Shown here: in pieces, positions 8,628 through 17,660 of the stretch | Layout of the letters: each line of letters begins with the position of its first letter | How positions within the stretch are numbered: position 1 is the first letter of the stretch | NCBI GenBank assembly: GCA_025062325.1 | Contig: JANXAL010000008.1 | Coordinates: 1-37,006, forward strand | Origin: Roseiflexus sp. | GTDB lineage: Bacteria; Chloroflexota; Chloroflexia; Chloroflexales; Roseiflexaceae | Reading direction: 5' to 3' | Length of the DNA: 37,006 nt | Notes under the pieces: model-generated | Told to the model about the DNA's origin: nothing | The model's database searches: none | Seen by the model: the letters and a program-made list of their open reading frames with translations, nothing else | Made by a program: the position numbers and the translations under genes

Positions 8628-9332
8628 TTAGACTCCTGCCAGGAACGCGACCGCTGCCGCTGCGACCGGCACGCTCAGGTTGTCTGTTCCATGCGGTGAC
8701 ACGGCTTCGACAGCGGTAGCGACAGCGGCGCCAAAGAGTGCAACCGCAACTACGCGCATCGGATCCGCAGCGGGTGCGAACGGCGCCCATGCAGATCCCG
8801 GAAGGAGCAGCATGGTCAAGAGCATAGCAATCGCGCTGGCTGCGAACATCACTGCCGATCCTTCCAGGGTGCGTGTGCTGCGCCCGATAGTATACCGCCG
8901 CCTGCCAATGCGCTGACCGGTGAGCGCTGCCAGCGCATCGCCCCATGTCATCGCCATGACGCCAGCCGTCGCTGCCACGCCGCGATCAACCGGACCCTGC
9001 GGACGCCAGAGGAGCGCATAGATCAGCGTGATCGCCAGCGCGAAGTAGATCGTGCCAGGCGAACTGTCCTCACGATCCATGGCGCGCACGATCCGGTAGC
9101 GGTAGAGAATGAAATTGACGAAGATAAAGGTGGCGAAGGGGATAATGCCAATCTCCCAGCGATCAAAGAGGGCCAGGACGCCAAAAACCCACATGCCCGC
9201 ACCGATGTGAATGATCTTGCGCGTCAGATCGGCAGGGAGTCCAGCAAAACGATGCAATGCCTCACCGAACAGGAGCAATCCGATTGCGTAAGCATACGAG
9301 ATGCCTAGACCAATCCACTCACTTGCAGTCAT
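8628..9332 (-). CDS. Phytol/dolichol kinase-like integral membrane protein
   Basis: 234 residues from the ATG at 9332. A longer reading to 9383 exists, but GGAG at 9342-9339 sits six bases before 9332 and supports the shorter form. The protein has about six or seven spans. Motifs match the VTE5/SEC59/CDP-diglyceride family: LTRKIIHIGAGM near residues 36-47, WGDALAALTGQRIGRRRY (the nucleotide-binding region), RTLEGSAVMF, and the C-terminal EAVSPHGTDNLSVPV. These enzymes phosphorylate prenyl alcohols with CTP. In a phototroph a phytol kinase could recycle phytol or geranylgeraniol from bacteriochlorophyll, but dolichol/undecaprenol kinase or phosphatidate cytidylyltransferase cannot be excluded. 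Confidence 0.75.
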   Translation of the reverse strand: MTASEWIGLGISYAYAIGLLLFGEALHRFAGLPADLTRKIIHIGAGMWVFGVLALFDRWEIGIIPFATFIFVNFILYRYRIVRAMDREDSSPGTIYFALAITLIYALLWRPQGPVDRGVAATAGVMAMTWGDALAALTGQRIGRRRYTIGRSTRTLEGSAVMFAASAIAMLLTMLLLPGSAWAPFAPAADPMRVVAVALFGAAVATAVEAVSPHGTDNLSVPVAAAAVAFLAGV

Positions 9333-9465
9333 TGACGACTCCGTTGTCTTACCCTGTGGGAGCACATGCATTTGCCCGCACAAGAACGGGTTAGGCCAGC
9401 AGGACGTCGCTCATTGGCGCCAGTCACAGCCGCTCCGCTGCTGATTCGCCGTTGCGGAAACTTCT

Positions 9466-9550
9466 CCCGACCTCACAAGTGCAGGTTTTCTGGCAAGCCT
9501 GCATCTGACGCGACCATATCGGGCATCAAGACGCCTCATCTCCCCCTTCC
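9466..9550. repeat. Family A repeat, partial copy (left arm)
   Basis: Begins CCTCACAAGTGCAGGTTTTC and continues with CAAGCCTGCATCTGACGCG, matching the left arm of the family A element that follows. The core and right arm are missing. Confidence 0.6.
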
Positions 9551-9726
9551 CTCTCACAAATGCAGATTTTTTGGCACGCCCTTCCATTGCATCGCTCGTC
9601 TCCGGCAACCGGATGCCCCGACTCCCCCTTCTCCCCTTGTGGGAGAAGAGGGCAGAGGGATGAGGGGAACACAGGCGTCAGGATGCGGCAAACTCATTTC
9701 GCACCCTAAAAGCCTACACTTGAGAA
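9551..9726. repeat. Family A MITE-like repeat, complete copy
   Basis: 176 bases. The left end CTCTCACAAATGCAGATTTT and right end AAAAGCCTACACTTGAGAA form imperfect inverted termini. In the middle is a hairpin with arms CCCTTCTCCC and GGGAGAAGAGGG around a TTGT loop. The complete copy at 22378-22552 has nearly the same length (175 bases) and order of parts. There is no coding capacity. Confidence 0.7.
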
Positions 9727-9890
9727 CCCCTTCCTCCTCCGTGGAAGAAGGGGACTGCTCACAGATGGAGAGCTTTTTGGCAAGCCCTCATGTTGCGTCG
9801 CCCGCCTTTGAGCAGCGGGACGCTCACCTCCTTCTCCACGTTGGAGAAGGGAGCTGGGGGATGAGGGCACAAAGGCATCAAGGCGCGGAG
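9727..9890. repeat. Family A repeat, diverged partial copy
   Basis: Contains a left arm (CTCACAGATGGAGAGCTTTT, then GGCAAGCCCTCATGTTGCGTC) and a hairpin core (CTCCTTCTCC ... GGAGAAGGGAG) followed by GGGGGATGAGGG. The right arm is lost. Together with the two preceding entries it fills the 9333-9928 gap; I see no gene there. Confidence 0.55.
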
Positions 9891-9928
9891 AACACCATCC
9901 ACACCCAAAAATCCATACCCGAAAGCGA

Positions 9929-11215
9929 TCAGATTCCCGGCAAAAACCGTCCCGGATTGAGCAACCGAAGGGGGTCAAACTCTTCCCGAATGCGCCGCAT
10001 GACCTCGATGCCCTGCGGCGGCGCGCCCCAACGCGGCGTGTCGGGAAGTGTCGTCGCCACCCATTGAACGCCCGGCAGATCGCTCAGCATGCCGGTCAGT
10101 GATGCGGATGTCACTGGTCGCACTCGCAAGTACAGAACACCGTTGAGCGCTCTGGCGCTGATACCAGCGGATGCGCCAGCACGTGCAGCGGATACCTCGC
10201 ACCTGGCAACCGCATCCGCAACATCCGCTGGCAACACCGACAGTTTCACTACAGCTTCGTCAGCGGTCAGCGCAGCAGTCTGCGGCAGGTCGGCGATGCC
10301 TGCCCAGAACGCCTCTGCATCGTCACCATCCAACCGCTCGACCGATTGCGCACCGTGACGACGCACAAGCGCACTCATGTCGCGCAGCTGACGTTCAACC
10401 GCCTGTGGCAATCCCTCAGCAGCCAGCGCCAGCGCACAGACGCCCGCCTGTCCCAGCATCGTGAGCGCGCCGCTATTCAAGTACTCGGCAGCGACCGGCG
10501 CCAGTTGCGTGCCATCGAGTTCGTCGAGCGCTGCAAACGCCTGTTTGGGTTCCGCAAACCGGCAGACAATCGTTCCTGCCGCACGCGGCAGCGGCAACAG
10601 CTTGAAATTCGCGCTGGCAATGACCGCCAGCGTGCCGAAGCTCCCTAGGTAGAGCTTCATCATATCAAAGCCGCTGACATTTTTGACCACCATGCCGCCG
10701 CCGCGCGAAAGGCGCCCGCCTACTTCAACAACGGCAATCCCGATCAGGACGTCCCGCAGCGTCCCATACCCCAGGCGTCGTGGCCCATCCGCTGCAGTTG
10801 CGATCAACCCGCCGATCGTCGCCCGATCCGGCAAGGGCGGATCGAGCGCCAGCATCTGCCCGTGTCGCTTCAAATGTGCGCGCAGTGCGCCCAACGTCAT
10901 CCCTGCCTCAACCGAAATCGTCAGGTCGTCGGGCGTGTGCGCCAGCACCCGGTCGAGGCGTGTAGTGCGCACAACTAGATCGAGACGTGCTGGCGGTGCG
11001 CCGATCCACTGCTGCGTGCCGCCGCCCCACGGCACAAGCGCTGCGCGCTGCTCCGCCGCCACGCGCATCACGGTCTGAAGCTCTCCGAGGGTAGCGGGTG
11101 CGACAACGCACTGTGGTCGGATGCCCTGCACGCTGAACGCCGTCAGGGATGCGTCGTCATCCTGAACGGAATCGGGGGGCAAGACAGATCGGAGCGTGTT
11201 GATGAGATCAGTCAT
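9929..11215 (-). CDS. glcE: Glycolate oxidase FAD-binding subunit GlcE-like
   Basis: 428 residues from the ATG at 11215. Its ATG overlaps the TGA of the upstream gene as ATGA, so I reject the longer reading to 11284. The N-terminal ~180 residues are a PCMH-type FAD-binding domain (VVAPATLGELQTVMRVA, VPWGGGTQQWIG, TIGGLIATAADGPRRLGYG), and the C-terminal end LRLLNPGRFLPG is typical of the family. GlcE pairs with GlcD and the iron-sulfur protein GlcF in membrane-linked glycolate oxidase, converting glycolate to glyoxylate. GlcF is not next to it. An alternative is a component of a related D-2-hydroxyacid dehydrogenase. Confidence 0.85.
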   Translation of the reverse strand: MTDLINTLRSVLPPDSVQDDDASLTAFSVQGIRPQCVVAPATLGELQTVMRVAAEQRAALVPWGGGTQQWIGAPPARLDLVVRTTRLDRVLAHTPDDLTISVEAGMTLGALRAHLKRHGQMLALDPPLPDRATIGGLIATAADGPRRLGYGTLRDVLIGIAVVEVGGRLSRGGGMVVKNVSGFDMMKLYLGSFGTLAVIASANFKLLPLPRAAGTIVCRFAEPKQAFAALDELDGTQLAPVAAEYLNSGALTMLGQAGVCALALAAEGLPQAVERQLRDMSALVRRHGAQSVERLDGDDAEAFWAGIADLPQTAALTADEAVVKLSVLPADVADAVARCEVSAARAGASAGISARALNGVLYLRVRPVTSASLTGMLSDLPGVQWVATTLPDTPRWGAPPQGIEVMRRIREEFDPLRLLNPGRFLPGI

Positions 11216-11874
11216 AGGACGCCCAAGTCCTTGAGGATGCGCAAGACGGGTGGACGTTGCCACAGCCATTCGACGCGCAGCCACAGCCCGGCAATGACTG
11301 CGGAGTGATACACGCCTTCGGAAGACGGGACAACCAGGCGGTAGCGACCCTGCGGCGTCAACTGGTAGAACATCGCCTCTTCACGAAGCGGATCGATCAG
11401 CCAGTATTCGCGCACACCTGCTGCCTCATATTCGATGAACTTCTCGCCGCGGTCGCGCTCATCACTCTCTGGGGAGATAATTTCTACAACCAGATCCGCC
11501 GGACCATCGAGGAACGCTGGCTGGAGCAGGTTCAGACGTTCCTGCGCGATGAAAAGAATATCCGGTTCACGCCCGCTTGGGCGCGAGGGCAGTCGCATCA
11601 GGAAGGGCGCGTCCAGAATCAAGCCCTGTGGACGTTGTTCCAGATAGAGTCCCAGCACCTGCACCAGAAACACTTTGAGCAGTTGATGATCGCTACTGGC
11701 GGGAGACATCAGGATCACCCGCCCATCCACCCACTCGGCGCGGGTGTCTTCATCGCGCTGGGCAAGAAACTCCTCCCATGTCTGAAGCGTCGGAAGGGCG
11801 GTCGGCGCACCCTGTGGATGCTCTGTGCCTGGAAATGATGCAGACATTTTGCCCCACGTATGCACCTTCAACAT
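11212..11874 (-). CDS. Uma2-family (DUF820) PD-(D/E)XK-like protein
   Basis: 220 residues. The fold is recognised by the N-terminal TWEEFLAQRDEDTRAEWVDG, then GREPDILFIA, then ADLVVEIISPESDERDRGEK and KFIEYEAAGVREYWLIDP, the usual order in Uma2 proteins. These have a restriction-endonuclease-like core (D, E, K residues present) and are abundant in Chloroflexota and Cyanobacteria; their function is unsettled. The gene starts six bases after glcD stops, and its own stop overlaps the glcE start (ATGA at 11215-11212). It is thus translated between two subunits of one enzyme. Met10 at 11847 is an alternative start. Confidence 0.8.
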   Translation of the reverse strand: MLKVHTWGKMSASFPGTEHPQGAPTALPTLQTWEEFLAQRDEDTRAEWVDGRVILMSPASSDHQLLKVFLVQVLGLYLEQRPQGLILDAPFLMRLPSRPSGREPDILFIAQERLNLLQPAFLDGPADLVVEIISPESDERDRGEKFIEYEAAGVREYWLIDPLREEAMFYQLTPQGRYRLVVPSSEGVYHSAVIAGLWLRVEWLWQRPPVLRILKDLGVL

Positions 11875-11880
11875 GCAACC

Positions 11881-13362
11881 CTACAACCACGTTCCAGCCG
11901 GCGCACTGCCTGTGTCCGCGCCCATCAGATCGGTGACCGGCAACCCGCGCCGTCGCAGCGCCGCCAGTTCGCCGCAGCCGACGCCTTTGGGAAAGATCTT
12001 GCCCGGATTGAAGATTTCGCGCGGATCGAAACTGCGTTTCAGCCCCGCCATCGCCGCCAGATCGTCGGTAGTGAACAGCAGGTCCATATAATCGCGCTTT
12101 TCGACGCCAATGCCATGCTCGCCGCTGATCACGCCGCCCTGGTTGATCGACTCACGCAGAATGTCGGTGGCAGCGTTGAGCGCCCGCTCAAGCTGGTTTT
12201 TGTCGCGGCGATCAAACAGGATGAGCGGATGCAAATTGCCGTCGCCAGCGTGAAACACATTCGCAATCGGCAGGCGATACTCGCGCGACACCTCGCTGAC
12301 GCGCGCCAGCGTCGCTGGCAGCCGCGTGCGCGGCACCACGGTATCGACCAGATAGTACGTTGGCGCCAGACGCCCCATGGCGCCGAACGCATTCTTGCGC
12401 GCTGCCCAGACCTGCGCCTGCTCAGCGGCGGTCTTCGCAGGGCGCACGTCCATCGCCCCCAGATCGCGGCAGATGCTGGTGATCTCGGCAAGCAAATCGT
12501 CCAGCCCGTCATTCACGCCATCGAGTTCGATCAGCAGCGCAGCGCCAGCGCTCTCCGGCAGCCCAAGGCGATACATGCCATTCACAGCGCGGATCGCCAG
12601 TTGATCCATCATCTCAAGCGCAGCCGGGAGAAACCCGCGCGCAATAACGGTCGAGACAGTCTGCGAGGCGGATGGAATATCCGGGAACAGCGCCAGCACC
12701 ACGCGCAGCGACTCCGGCAGGCGCGTCATTCGCACCCACGCCTCGGTGATGATGCCGCATGTTCCTTCGCTGCCGGTTAGCACGCCTGCCAAATCGTACC
12801 CGATGCCGTCCTGTCGCCCGTCGCCCGTCCAGATGACGCTGCCATCGGGCAAAACGACGCGCAACGCCAGCACGTGGTTCGTCGTCATGCCATATTTGAG
12901 GCAATGCGGACCGCCGCTATTGTTCGCAATGTTGCCGCCAATGGTGCATGCCTTCTGCGACGACGGGTCGGGCATAAACGCATAACCGTATGGCGCCAGG
13001 CGCTGCGACAGTTCCCAGTTGATCACTCCCGGCTGCACGCGCACGCGCCGGTTGCGCACATCTATCTCCAGCACCCGTTCCATTCGTGCTGTCGAAATCA
13101 CCATCCCGCCGTGGATCGGCGTTGCTCCGCCGGAGAGACCGGTTCCCGCACCGCGTGGCACGATCGGCATCCCCGCACGATTGGCGATCCGTACCACCTC
13201 GGCAGTCTCCTCGGTCGTTGCCGGAAGCACGACCACGTTGGGCGCGTGCGCATCCAGCACGCACCCATCCGCCTCATAGGTCAGCAGTGTGGCGGCATCA
13301 TCGATGACTGCGCGCGGTCCGACGACTCGTCGCAGATCGTCCAGCACATCGGCGCGATTCAT
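11881..13362 (-). CDS. glcD: Glycolate oxidase subunit GlcD (FAD-linked oxidase)
   Basis: 493 residues from the ATG at 13362, chosen because GAGGA lies about nine bases upstream; in-frame sequence to 13422 has no such site. An N-terminal PCMH FAD domain contains [39 protein letters not shown] and GPHCLKYG. The C-terminal FAD-oxidase domain contains [17 protein letters not shown] and [17 protein letters not shown], the signature of GlcD and D-lactate dehydrogenases. It would oxidise glycolate (or D-lactate) and pass electrons on. It is the first gene of glcD-Uma2-glcE. In a phototroph, glycolate oxidation links to photorespiratory-type salvage or mixotrophic uptake (inference). Confidence 0.9.
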   Translation of the reverse strand: MNRADVLDDLRRVVGPRAVIDDAATLLTYEADGCVLDAHAPNVVVLPATTEETAEVVRIANRAGMPIVPRGAGTGLSGGATPIHGGMVISTARMERVLEIDVRNRRVRVQPGVINWELSQRLAPYGYAFMPDPSSQKACTIGGNIANNSGGPHCLKYGMTTNHVLALRVVLPDGSVIWTGDGRQDGIGYDLAGVLTGSEGTCGIITEAWVRMTRLPESLRVVLALFPDIPSASQTVSTVIARGFLPAALEMMDQLAIRAVNGMYRLGLPESAGAALLIELDGVNDGLDDLLAEITSICRDLGAMDVRPAKTAAEQAQVWAARKNAFGAMGRLAPTYYLVDTVVPRTRLPATLARVSEVSREYRLPIANVFHAGDGNLHPLILFDRRDKNQLERALNAATDILRESINQGGVISGEHGIGVEKRDYMDLLFTTDDLAAMAGLKRSFDPREIFNPGKIFPKGVGCGELAALRRRGLPVTDLMGADTGSAPAGTWL

Positions 13363-13554
13363 AGCGTTCCTCGCAGATTTGCAATGTCTGTCCCGTCGTT
13401 GGGCCGGAAGGGTCACGAACATTATGCTGATGTTCCTTCAAGAAGGCTGACGCCAGGGTGCAAAGACGCGGAGAAGCGCTGGATACAACAAGACTTTGCG
13501 CCCTTGGCTTATGCGTCAACTTGACTCGGAAGCGCCATAGGGCTCATGCACATA

Positions 13555-15087
13555 TTACGTCTGCTTATCCTCATCGTTGAACAACTGGTTCATCCGGTCA
13601 ATTTCGCCGGGCGCAATATGGATCGGATTGCCGGAGAGAATGCCAGTGACCTGGCGGAACGGACGACCGATATGCATCCCGCGGTTATCAATCGTAAACT
13701 CACGAATATCCTTATCGTGCATCGATCCGCGCATCTTCAACACGGTCAACCCGCGCCGCATCTCGCCAAACATCTCCACGTATCGCAGCAGAATGATCGA
13801 GTCGGTCAGCGTCGAAATATGGGTTTCAGTTACCGACTCACCCCCCATCAGGCTGGGGGTTGTCGACGTGAACAGACCGGCGATCTCCTGATGCTTGATG
13901 AACGACGTCAGGCTAATGACAAACTCGCGGAAGCCGCGGATCGTCGAGACGCGCTCCAGAGCGGAGAGGCTATCGACCGCCACGCGGTTGGGGCGGAACT
14001 CCTGGATCAGTTTCTTCATCGCAATCAGGTGATCCTCGAGTCCTGCCGTCTCTGGATACTCGCAGACGACGCGCAGCAACCCATCGCGTTCCATCTGCTC
14101 GAAATCGACGCCCCAGCCGGTCGCGTTGCGGAACAATTGCTCGCGGCTCTCCTCAAAGGCGAAGAGCAGGCAACGTTCACCGCGATTGACCCCGCCCGCC
14201 ATGAACTCAGTCGTCATAAGGGTCTTGCCGGTTCCCGTCGCACCCGACACCAGGATGATCGAGTCGCGGAAGAAACCGCCGCCGCACATCCGGTCGAGTT
14301 CCGGATTGCCCGATGTGATCCGAATATCAGAAGAGCGCTGCTTGAGTTCAATGGCAGATAGCGGGATAACGACCATGCCTTCGCCCGACATAATTGTGAA
14401 GGGGAACTCACCCTTCTGATGCGACGTACCACGAAACTTCAAGATCTCAATGGTGCGGCGCCGCTTCTCATCTTCCAGCACGTTACGCAGAATGATGACG
14501 TTGTCGGCGACGAACTCCTCGACGCCGTAGCGCGCAATGTCGCCATACTCCTGGGTGCGTTCGCCGGTCATGATAGCGGTCACGCCCATCCGCTTCAGCG
14601 CCGAGACGATGCGGAACAATTCGCGGCGAACCACGGCGCCATCGGCGAATTGGGTAAAGATCGCGCCGAGCGAGTCCATCGACAGGCGCTTGGCGCCGAT
14701 CCGACGCACGGCATTCTCGATGCGCGCCAGGAGGGCGCCAAGATCGTAGCTGCCCGCAAACAAGACTTCTTCACCTGGCTGGGGCGATGCATCGACGAAT
14801 GCCCAGCGTCCTTCGCTCTCCCAGGTTGGAATATCCCAGCCCAGGGACTCCATATTGCGACGAATATCAGATGGCGGCTCTTCAAAGGTGACGAACACCC
14901 CTGGTTCGCCGTATTTGCGAATGCCTTCAGCGAGAAACTGCGCAGCAAAGACTGTTTTGGCGCTGCCGGCGGTGCCGGAAACGAGCGTTGTTCGACCAGA
15001 GGGGATACCGCCATTGGCAATCAGGTCAAAGCCGCTGATTCCGGTTGGCAGTTTCTCGATGGCTGGTTGACGCGGATTCTGAGTCAC
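13555..15087 (-). CDS. kaiC: KaiC circadian-clock-type double RecA ATPase/autokinase
   Basis: 510 residues with two KaiC (RecA-like) domains. CI has P-loop GTAGSAKT at 38-45, with Ala43 where a glycine is usual, and catalytic Glu69/Glu70 in [12 protein letters not shown] has the canonical P-loop GATGTGKT at 282-289 and Glu312/Glu313 in [12 protein letters not shown]. The phosphorylation region [11 protein letters not shown] (419-429) keeps the residues matching Thr426, Ser431 and Thr432 of the cyanobacterial protein, here Thr420, Ser425 and Thr426. The C-terminal [15 protein letters not shown] resembles the A-loop segment contacted by KaiA. A hexameric autokinase/ATPase with day-phase phosphorylation is therefore plausible. 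Its ATG overlaps the kaiB stop by four bases (ATGA). Confidence 0.95.
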   Translation of the reverse strand: MTQNPRQPAIEKLPTGISGFDLIANGGIPSGRTTLVSGTAGSAKTVFAAQFLAEGIRKYGEPGVFVTFEEPPSDIRRNMESLGWDIPTWESEGRWAFVDASPQPGEEVLFAGSYDLGALLARIENAVRRIGAKRLSMDSLGAIFTQFADGAVVRRELFRIVSALKRMGVTAIMTGERTQEYGDIARYGVEEFVADNVIILRNVLEDEKRRRTIEILKFRGTSHQKGEFPFTIMSGEGMVVIPLSAIELKQRSSDIRITSGNPELDRMCGGGFFRDSIILVSGATGTGKTLMTTEFMAGGVNRGERCLLFAFEESREQLFRNATGWGVDFEQMERDGLLRVVCEYPETAGLEDHLIAMKKLIQEFRPNRVAVDSLSALERVSTIRGFREFVISLTSFIKHQEIAGLFTSTTPSLMGGESVTETHISTLTDSIILLRYVEMFGEMRRGLTVLKMRGSMHDKDIREFTIDNRGMHIGRPFRQVTGILSGNPIHIAPGEIDRMNQLFNDEDKQT

Positions 15088-15389
15088 TCCTGCGTTCCTC
15101 CTGTGCCCGTGGGATGGACTGGCAGATCCAGCCCTTGCAGCACCTTGAGCGTATCTGACAGATCACCAATGATGCGCCGAACCGGCGGCGGCAGTTCCTT
15201 GATCAGCGTTGGCGTCGCCAGGATGCGTTCCTGTTCCGCCAGATGCGGTTGCTCCAGCACATCGATCACGAACAACTGATACTGACTGCCCAGGTTCTGC
15301 TCACAGATGCGACGCAGGTTCTGGATCGCCCGCTCCGTGCGCGGCGTCTGTCCGGTGACATAGAGCTTGAGGACAAACTTGCTCGTCAT
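15084..15389 (-). CDS. kaiB: Clock protein KaiB
   Basis: 101 residues, the family's usual length. The sequence follows KaiB closely: [34 protein letters not shown], and the highly conserved [20 protein letters not shown] followed by LKVLQGLDL. KaiB switches fold and binds the KaiC CI ring, opposing the KaiA-stimulated kinase phase. AAAGGGGAAAGGG lies just upstream of the ATG, and a perfect TATAAT box lies at 15457-15452, about 63 bases before it. The stop overlaps the kaiC start, so the two are co-translated. Confidence 0.95.
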   Translation of the reverse strand: MTSKFVLKLYVTGQTPRTERAIQNLRRICEQNLGSQYQLFVIDVLEQPHLAEQERILATPTLIKELPPPVRRIIGDLSDTLKVLQGLDLPVHPTGTGGTQE

Positions 15390-15451
15390 CGGTTCCCTTT
15401 CCCCTTTGAACGGTCTGGTCCCTCTCTTTCTCCGCCGCGAGTGTGCAGAGC

Positions 15452-15457
15452 ATTATA
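15452..15457 (-). promoter_or_regulatory. -10 box of a kaiBC-specific promoter
   Basis: The minus strand reads TATAAT, preceded by ATTGAGCGCGATT, in the 80-base gap between the KaiA-like regulator gene and kaiB. The leader would be about 55 bases. No convincing -35 box is present. It implies that kaiBC can be transcribed apart from the upstream kinase and regulator. Confidence 0.55.
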
Positions 15458-15469
15458 AATCGCGCTCAA

Positions 15470-16321
15470 TCAATGCGCTCCTCCAAGTGCATACGTGCGA
15501 TAGTAAGAGACCAGGTATCCCATCAATTCGAGGACAAGCAGCCGACCCTCCTCGACATACGCCTGCATGCGGATCGCATTGGCATTTCGCACACGCTGAC
15601 GGATCGCATGCGTATGGACATCAACGACATCTCGCGGACCAGCGCGGAGAAAGCCAAGTTGGTAGGCGATCTCACGGAGCGAATCAGACGTGTTGACATC
15701 TATTTTATACGCGCGCTGTTCCAATCGCTGATCCAGAATCTGACCGTACTGTGCAACCAGTTCTGCGAACAGATCCGGTTGCGCTTCGCGGAGCGGCGTG
15801 GCGCTGTACAGTTGCGCGGTCACCGACGTACGCGTATCGTGCGACAGTTGTTCGACGGCTGCAATCTCGCGTGCGTTGCGCGCTAGTTGTTCCTGCTGCC
15901 GGGCGCGTTGAAGCTCGCGCAGCAGACGCTGGCGTTCGACGGCGTAGCGCACCGAGCGCGCCAGCAACTCCTGGACGCAACTCCCTTTTTGCAGGTAATC
16001 CTGCGCACCGGCATTCACTGCCTGCACACCCAGCATTTCGTCGCTGAGCATCGTGAGCACGACCACCGGCATATCCGGCGCCTGCTCCAGCACGCGCTTC
16101 AGGGTATCAAGCCCGCCGCTGTCCGGCAGCGACAGATCGAGTAGCACGGCGTCGAACGAACGCTGCCGCAGCAGTGCCAGTGCATCCGCCAATCGCTCGA
16201 CATGCGTGAGGACAAATGTCCCGACGCTTGTCGCTGCAAGCGCCTCAGCCGCCAGGCGCGCGTCGCCAGGATTGTCTTCGACGAGCAGAACTTCGAGTGG
16301 CGCACCGGTTTCACTATGCAT
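15470..16321 (-). CDS. Response regulator with C-terminal KaiA/RsbU-like helical domain (candidate KaiA analogue)
   Basis: 283 residues. Residues 8-128 are a complete receiver domain: Glu15/Asp16 acid pair, phospho-acceptor Asp62 in LLDLSLPDSGG, Thr90, and Lys112 in LQKGS. A helical, probably coiled-coil linker runs from about 120 to 158. Residues about 180-280 are all-helical, with VVDVHTHAIRQ (His236) and a closing EEGRLLVLELMGYLVSYYRT. This pattern resembles KaiA C-terminal domains (IVEIHMELMDEF ... MYRRS) and RsbU N-terminal domains, which share one fold. The order receiver plus helical dimer domain is that of cyanobacterial KaiA, except that KaiA has a pseudo-receiver without the aspartate. 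The gene lies directly upstream of kaiB-kaiC and 45 bases after a histidine kinase gene. The family of the C-terminal half is my reading by eye and needs a profile search. Confidence 0.7.
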   Translation of the reverse strand: MHSETGAPLEVLLVEDNPGDARLAAEALAATSVGTFVLTHVERLADALALLRQRSFDAVLLDLSLPDSGGLDTLKRVLEQAPDMPVVVLTMLSDEMLGVQAVNAGAQDYLQKGSCVQELLARSVRYAVERQRLLRELQRARQQEQLARNAREIAAVEQLSHDTRTSVTAQLYSATPLREAQPDLFAELVAQYGQILDQRLEQRAYKIDVNTSDSLREIAYQLGFLRAGPRDVVDVHTHAIRQRVRNANAIRMQAYVEEGRLLVLELMGYLVSYYRTYALGGAH

Positions 16322-16366
16322 GACATCGCCCCGACGACGCTCATGGCGTCTGCGCCACGACAGACG

Positions 16367-17578
16367 CTACGGAAGTGCCGGTAGTGTAAAACAGAACAGC
16401 GACCCGCCGTCGGCGGGGCGCTCCACCCAAATTCGACCTCCGTGCCGGGTGATCACCTTCCGACAGATTGCCAGTCCGATCCCGCTTCCTGGATACTGAC
16501 GCCGACTCTGACCCCGAACGAACATGTCAAAAATGCGCTCTGCATCTGATGCCGGAATCCCAATCCCGTGATCGCGGACCGTAAAGAGCCACTCATTCGT
16601 CCGGCGTTGCGCACCGATATGAATACGAGGCCGCTCGTCGCCGCAAAACTTAATTGCATTGCTGATCAGATTGCGAAACACCAGCCCAAGTTCGACATCG
16701 TCGCCAAGAACAGTGGGCAACGGATCAAAGGTAATGTCCGCCTGACTCTCAGCAATCGCCACCTGCAGCATGCCGATAGCGCGCGCCAGCACATCATTGC
16801 AATCGACGGGACGCATCGCAGGCCGGCGTTGGTCGAGGCGCGCATATGCCAGCAGCTTTTCGATGAGCGATTGCATCCTCATCGCACCATCGTAGGCATA
16901 CGCAATGTATTCGTTGGCGCGCTCATCGAGCTGTTCACCATACCGTCGTCGTAGTAGGTCGAGAAAACTGCTCACCATCCGCAGCGGCTCACGCAACTCA
17001 TGCGATACGACCGAGGTAAACTGCTGCAGTTCAGCGTTGGCGCGCGCCAGACGCGTCGTCTGCTCGATTAACAGGCGTAACGATTGACGCGGAGCATGAG
17101 CCAGCCGCCGCCGTCGCCGCAATCGGTTCTGTAGGCGCTGATGCCGTTCGCGCAAATGGGCCAGCGCCTCAAGAGCCTGCTGCGCGGTGATGTCGGTGTT
17201 GACAAGCGCCACGCCACCCTGCCTGAGCGGCAGCGCCTCCAGACGAAACCAGCGCTCGCCAGCCTCGGTCTGACGACAGTATTCCCGAACGAAGGACAAT
17301 TGTTCCCCGCGCAGCACCGCATCGATCCCGGCTGGCGCATCCGGCGCCACGGCGGCGAAGATACTCTGTTCAGCAGTCCAGTCATCGCGGTAACAGGCGC
17401 CTATTCGAAACAGTCGATCACCGCTCCGTGCTGCGACTGATCGAAACCATGCTCGATTCGCCGCAATGATGACGCCATTCTGGTCAAGAATGGCAATCTG
17501 CGCATTGAGCGCATCGAGTACGCTCTGACAGGCGATGGTTTCTGAGGCGTCGTCGTGTGTTGAAGCAAGAATAGGCAT
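16367..17578 (-). CDS. PAS-domain sensor histidine kinase
   Basis: 403 residues, no membrane span, so cytoplasmic. Residues about 15-130 are a PAS-like sensor (LNAQIAILDQNGVIIAANRAW, closing VALVNTDITAQQ). A basic helical linker with RLRRRRRLAH follows, then a HisKA dimerisation helix with phospho-acceptor His193 in VSHELREPLRM. The HATPase domain has an N-box FRNLISNAIKFCG (about 301-313), G1 DHGIGI (336-341) and G2 PGSGIGLAICRKV (363-375). The HisKA type is that of phytochrome-like kinases. It lacks the KaiB-like sensor domain of SasA and any GAF domain, so it is not a SasA or CikA orthologue. By position it should phosphorylate the adjacent KaiA-like regulator or the divergent receiver protein. 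Confidence 0.9.
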   Translation of the reverse strand: MPILASTHDDASETIACQSVLDALNAQIAILDQNGVIIAANRAWFRSVAARSGDRLFRIGACYRDDWTAEQSIFAAVAPDAPAGIDAVLRGEQLSFVREYCRQTEAGERWFRLEALPLRQGGVALVNTDITAQQALEALAHLRERHQRLQNRLRRRRRLAHAPRQSLRLLIEQTTRLARANAELQQFTSVVSHELREPLRMVSSFLDLLRRRYGEQLDERANEYIAYAYDGAMRMQSLIEKLLAYARLDQRRPAMRPVDCNDVLARAIGMLQVAIAESQADITFDPLPTVLGDDVELGLVFRNLISNAIKFCGDERPRIHIGAQRRTNEWLFTVRDHGIGIPASDAERIFDMFVRGQSRRQYPGSGIGLAICRKVITRHGGRIWVERPADGGSLFCFTLPALP

Positions 17579-17625
17579 GACTCCGTTCTGCTCTGAACCG
17601 ACATCGGTTAGCTGGCGGCTACTAC

Positions 17626-17634
17626 ATTATACCA
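17626..17634 (-). promoter_or_regulatory. Extended -10 promoter of the kinase gene
   Basis: The minus strand reads TGGTATAAT, about 48 bases before the kinase ATG at 17578. It lies back to back with the plus-strand TGCTATAAT at 17661-17669, with only about 27 bases between the two boxes, so polymerase binding at one may affect the other. Confidence 0.6.
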
Positions 17635-17660
17635 ATTCTATCAGGCGACGCTACGCTTCG

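Noticed and set aside
11860-12780. 306-codon plus-strand frame opposite glcD
   Set aside because: A GC-rich shadow of glcD; no ribosome site or motif.
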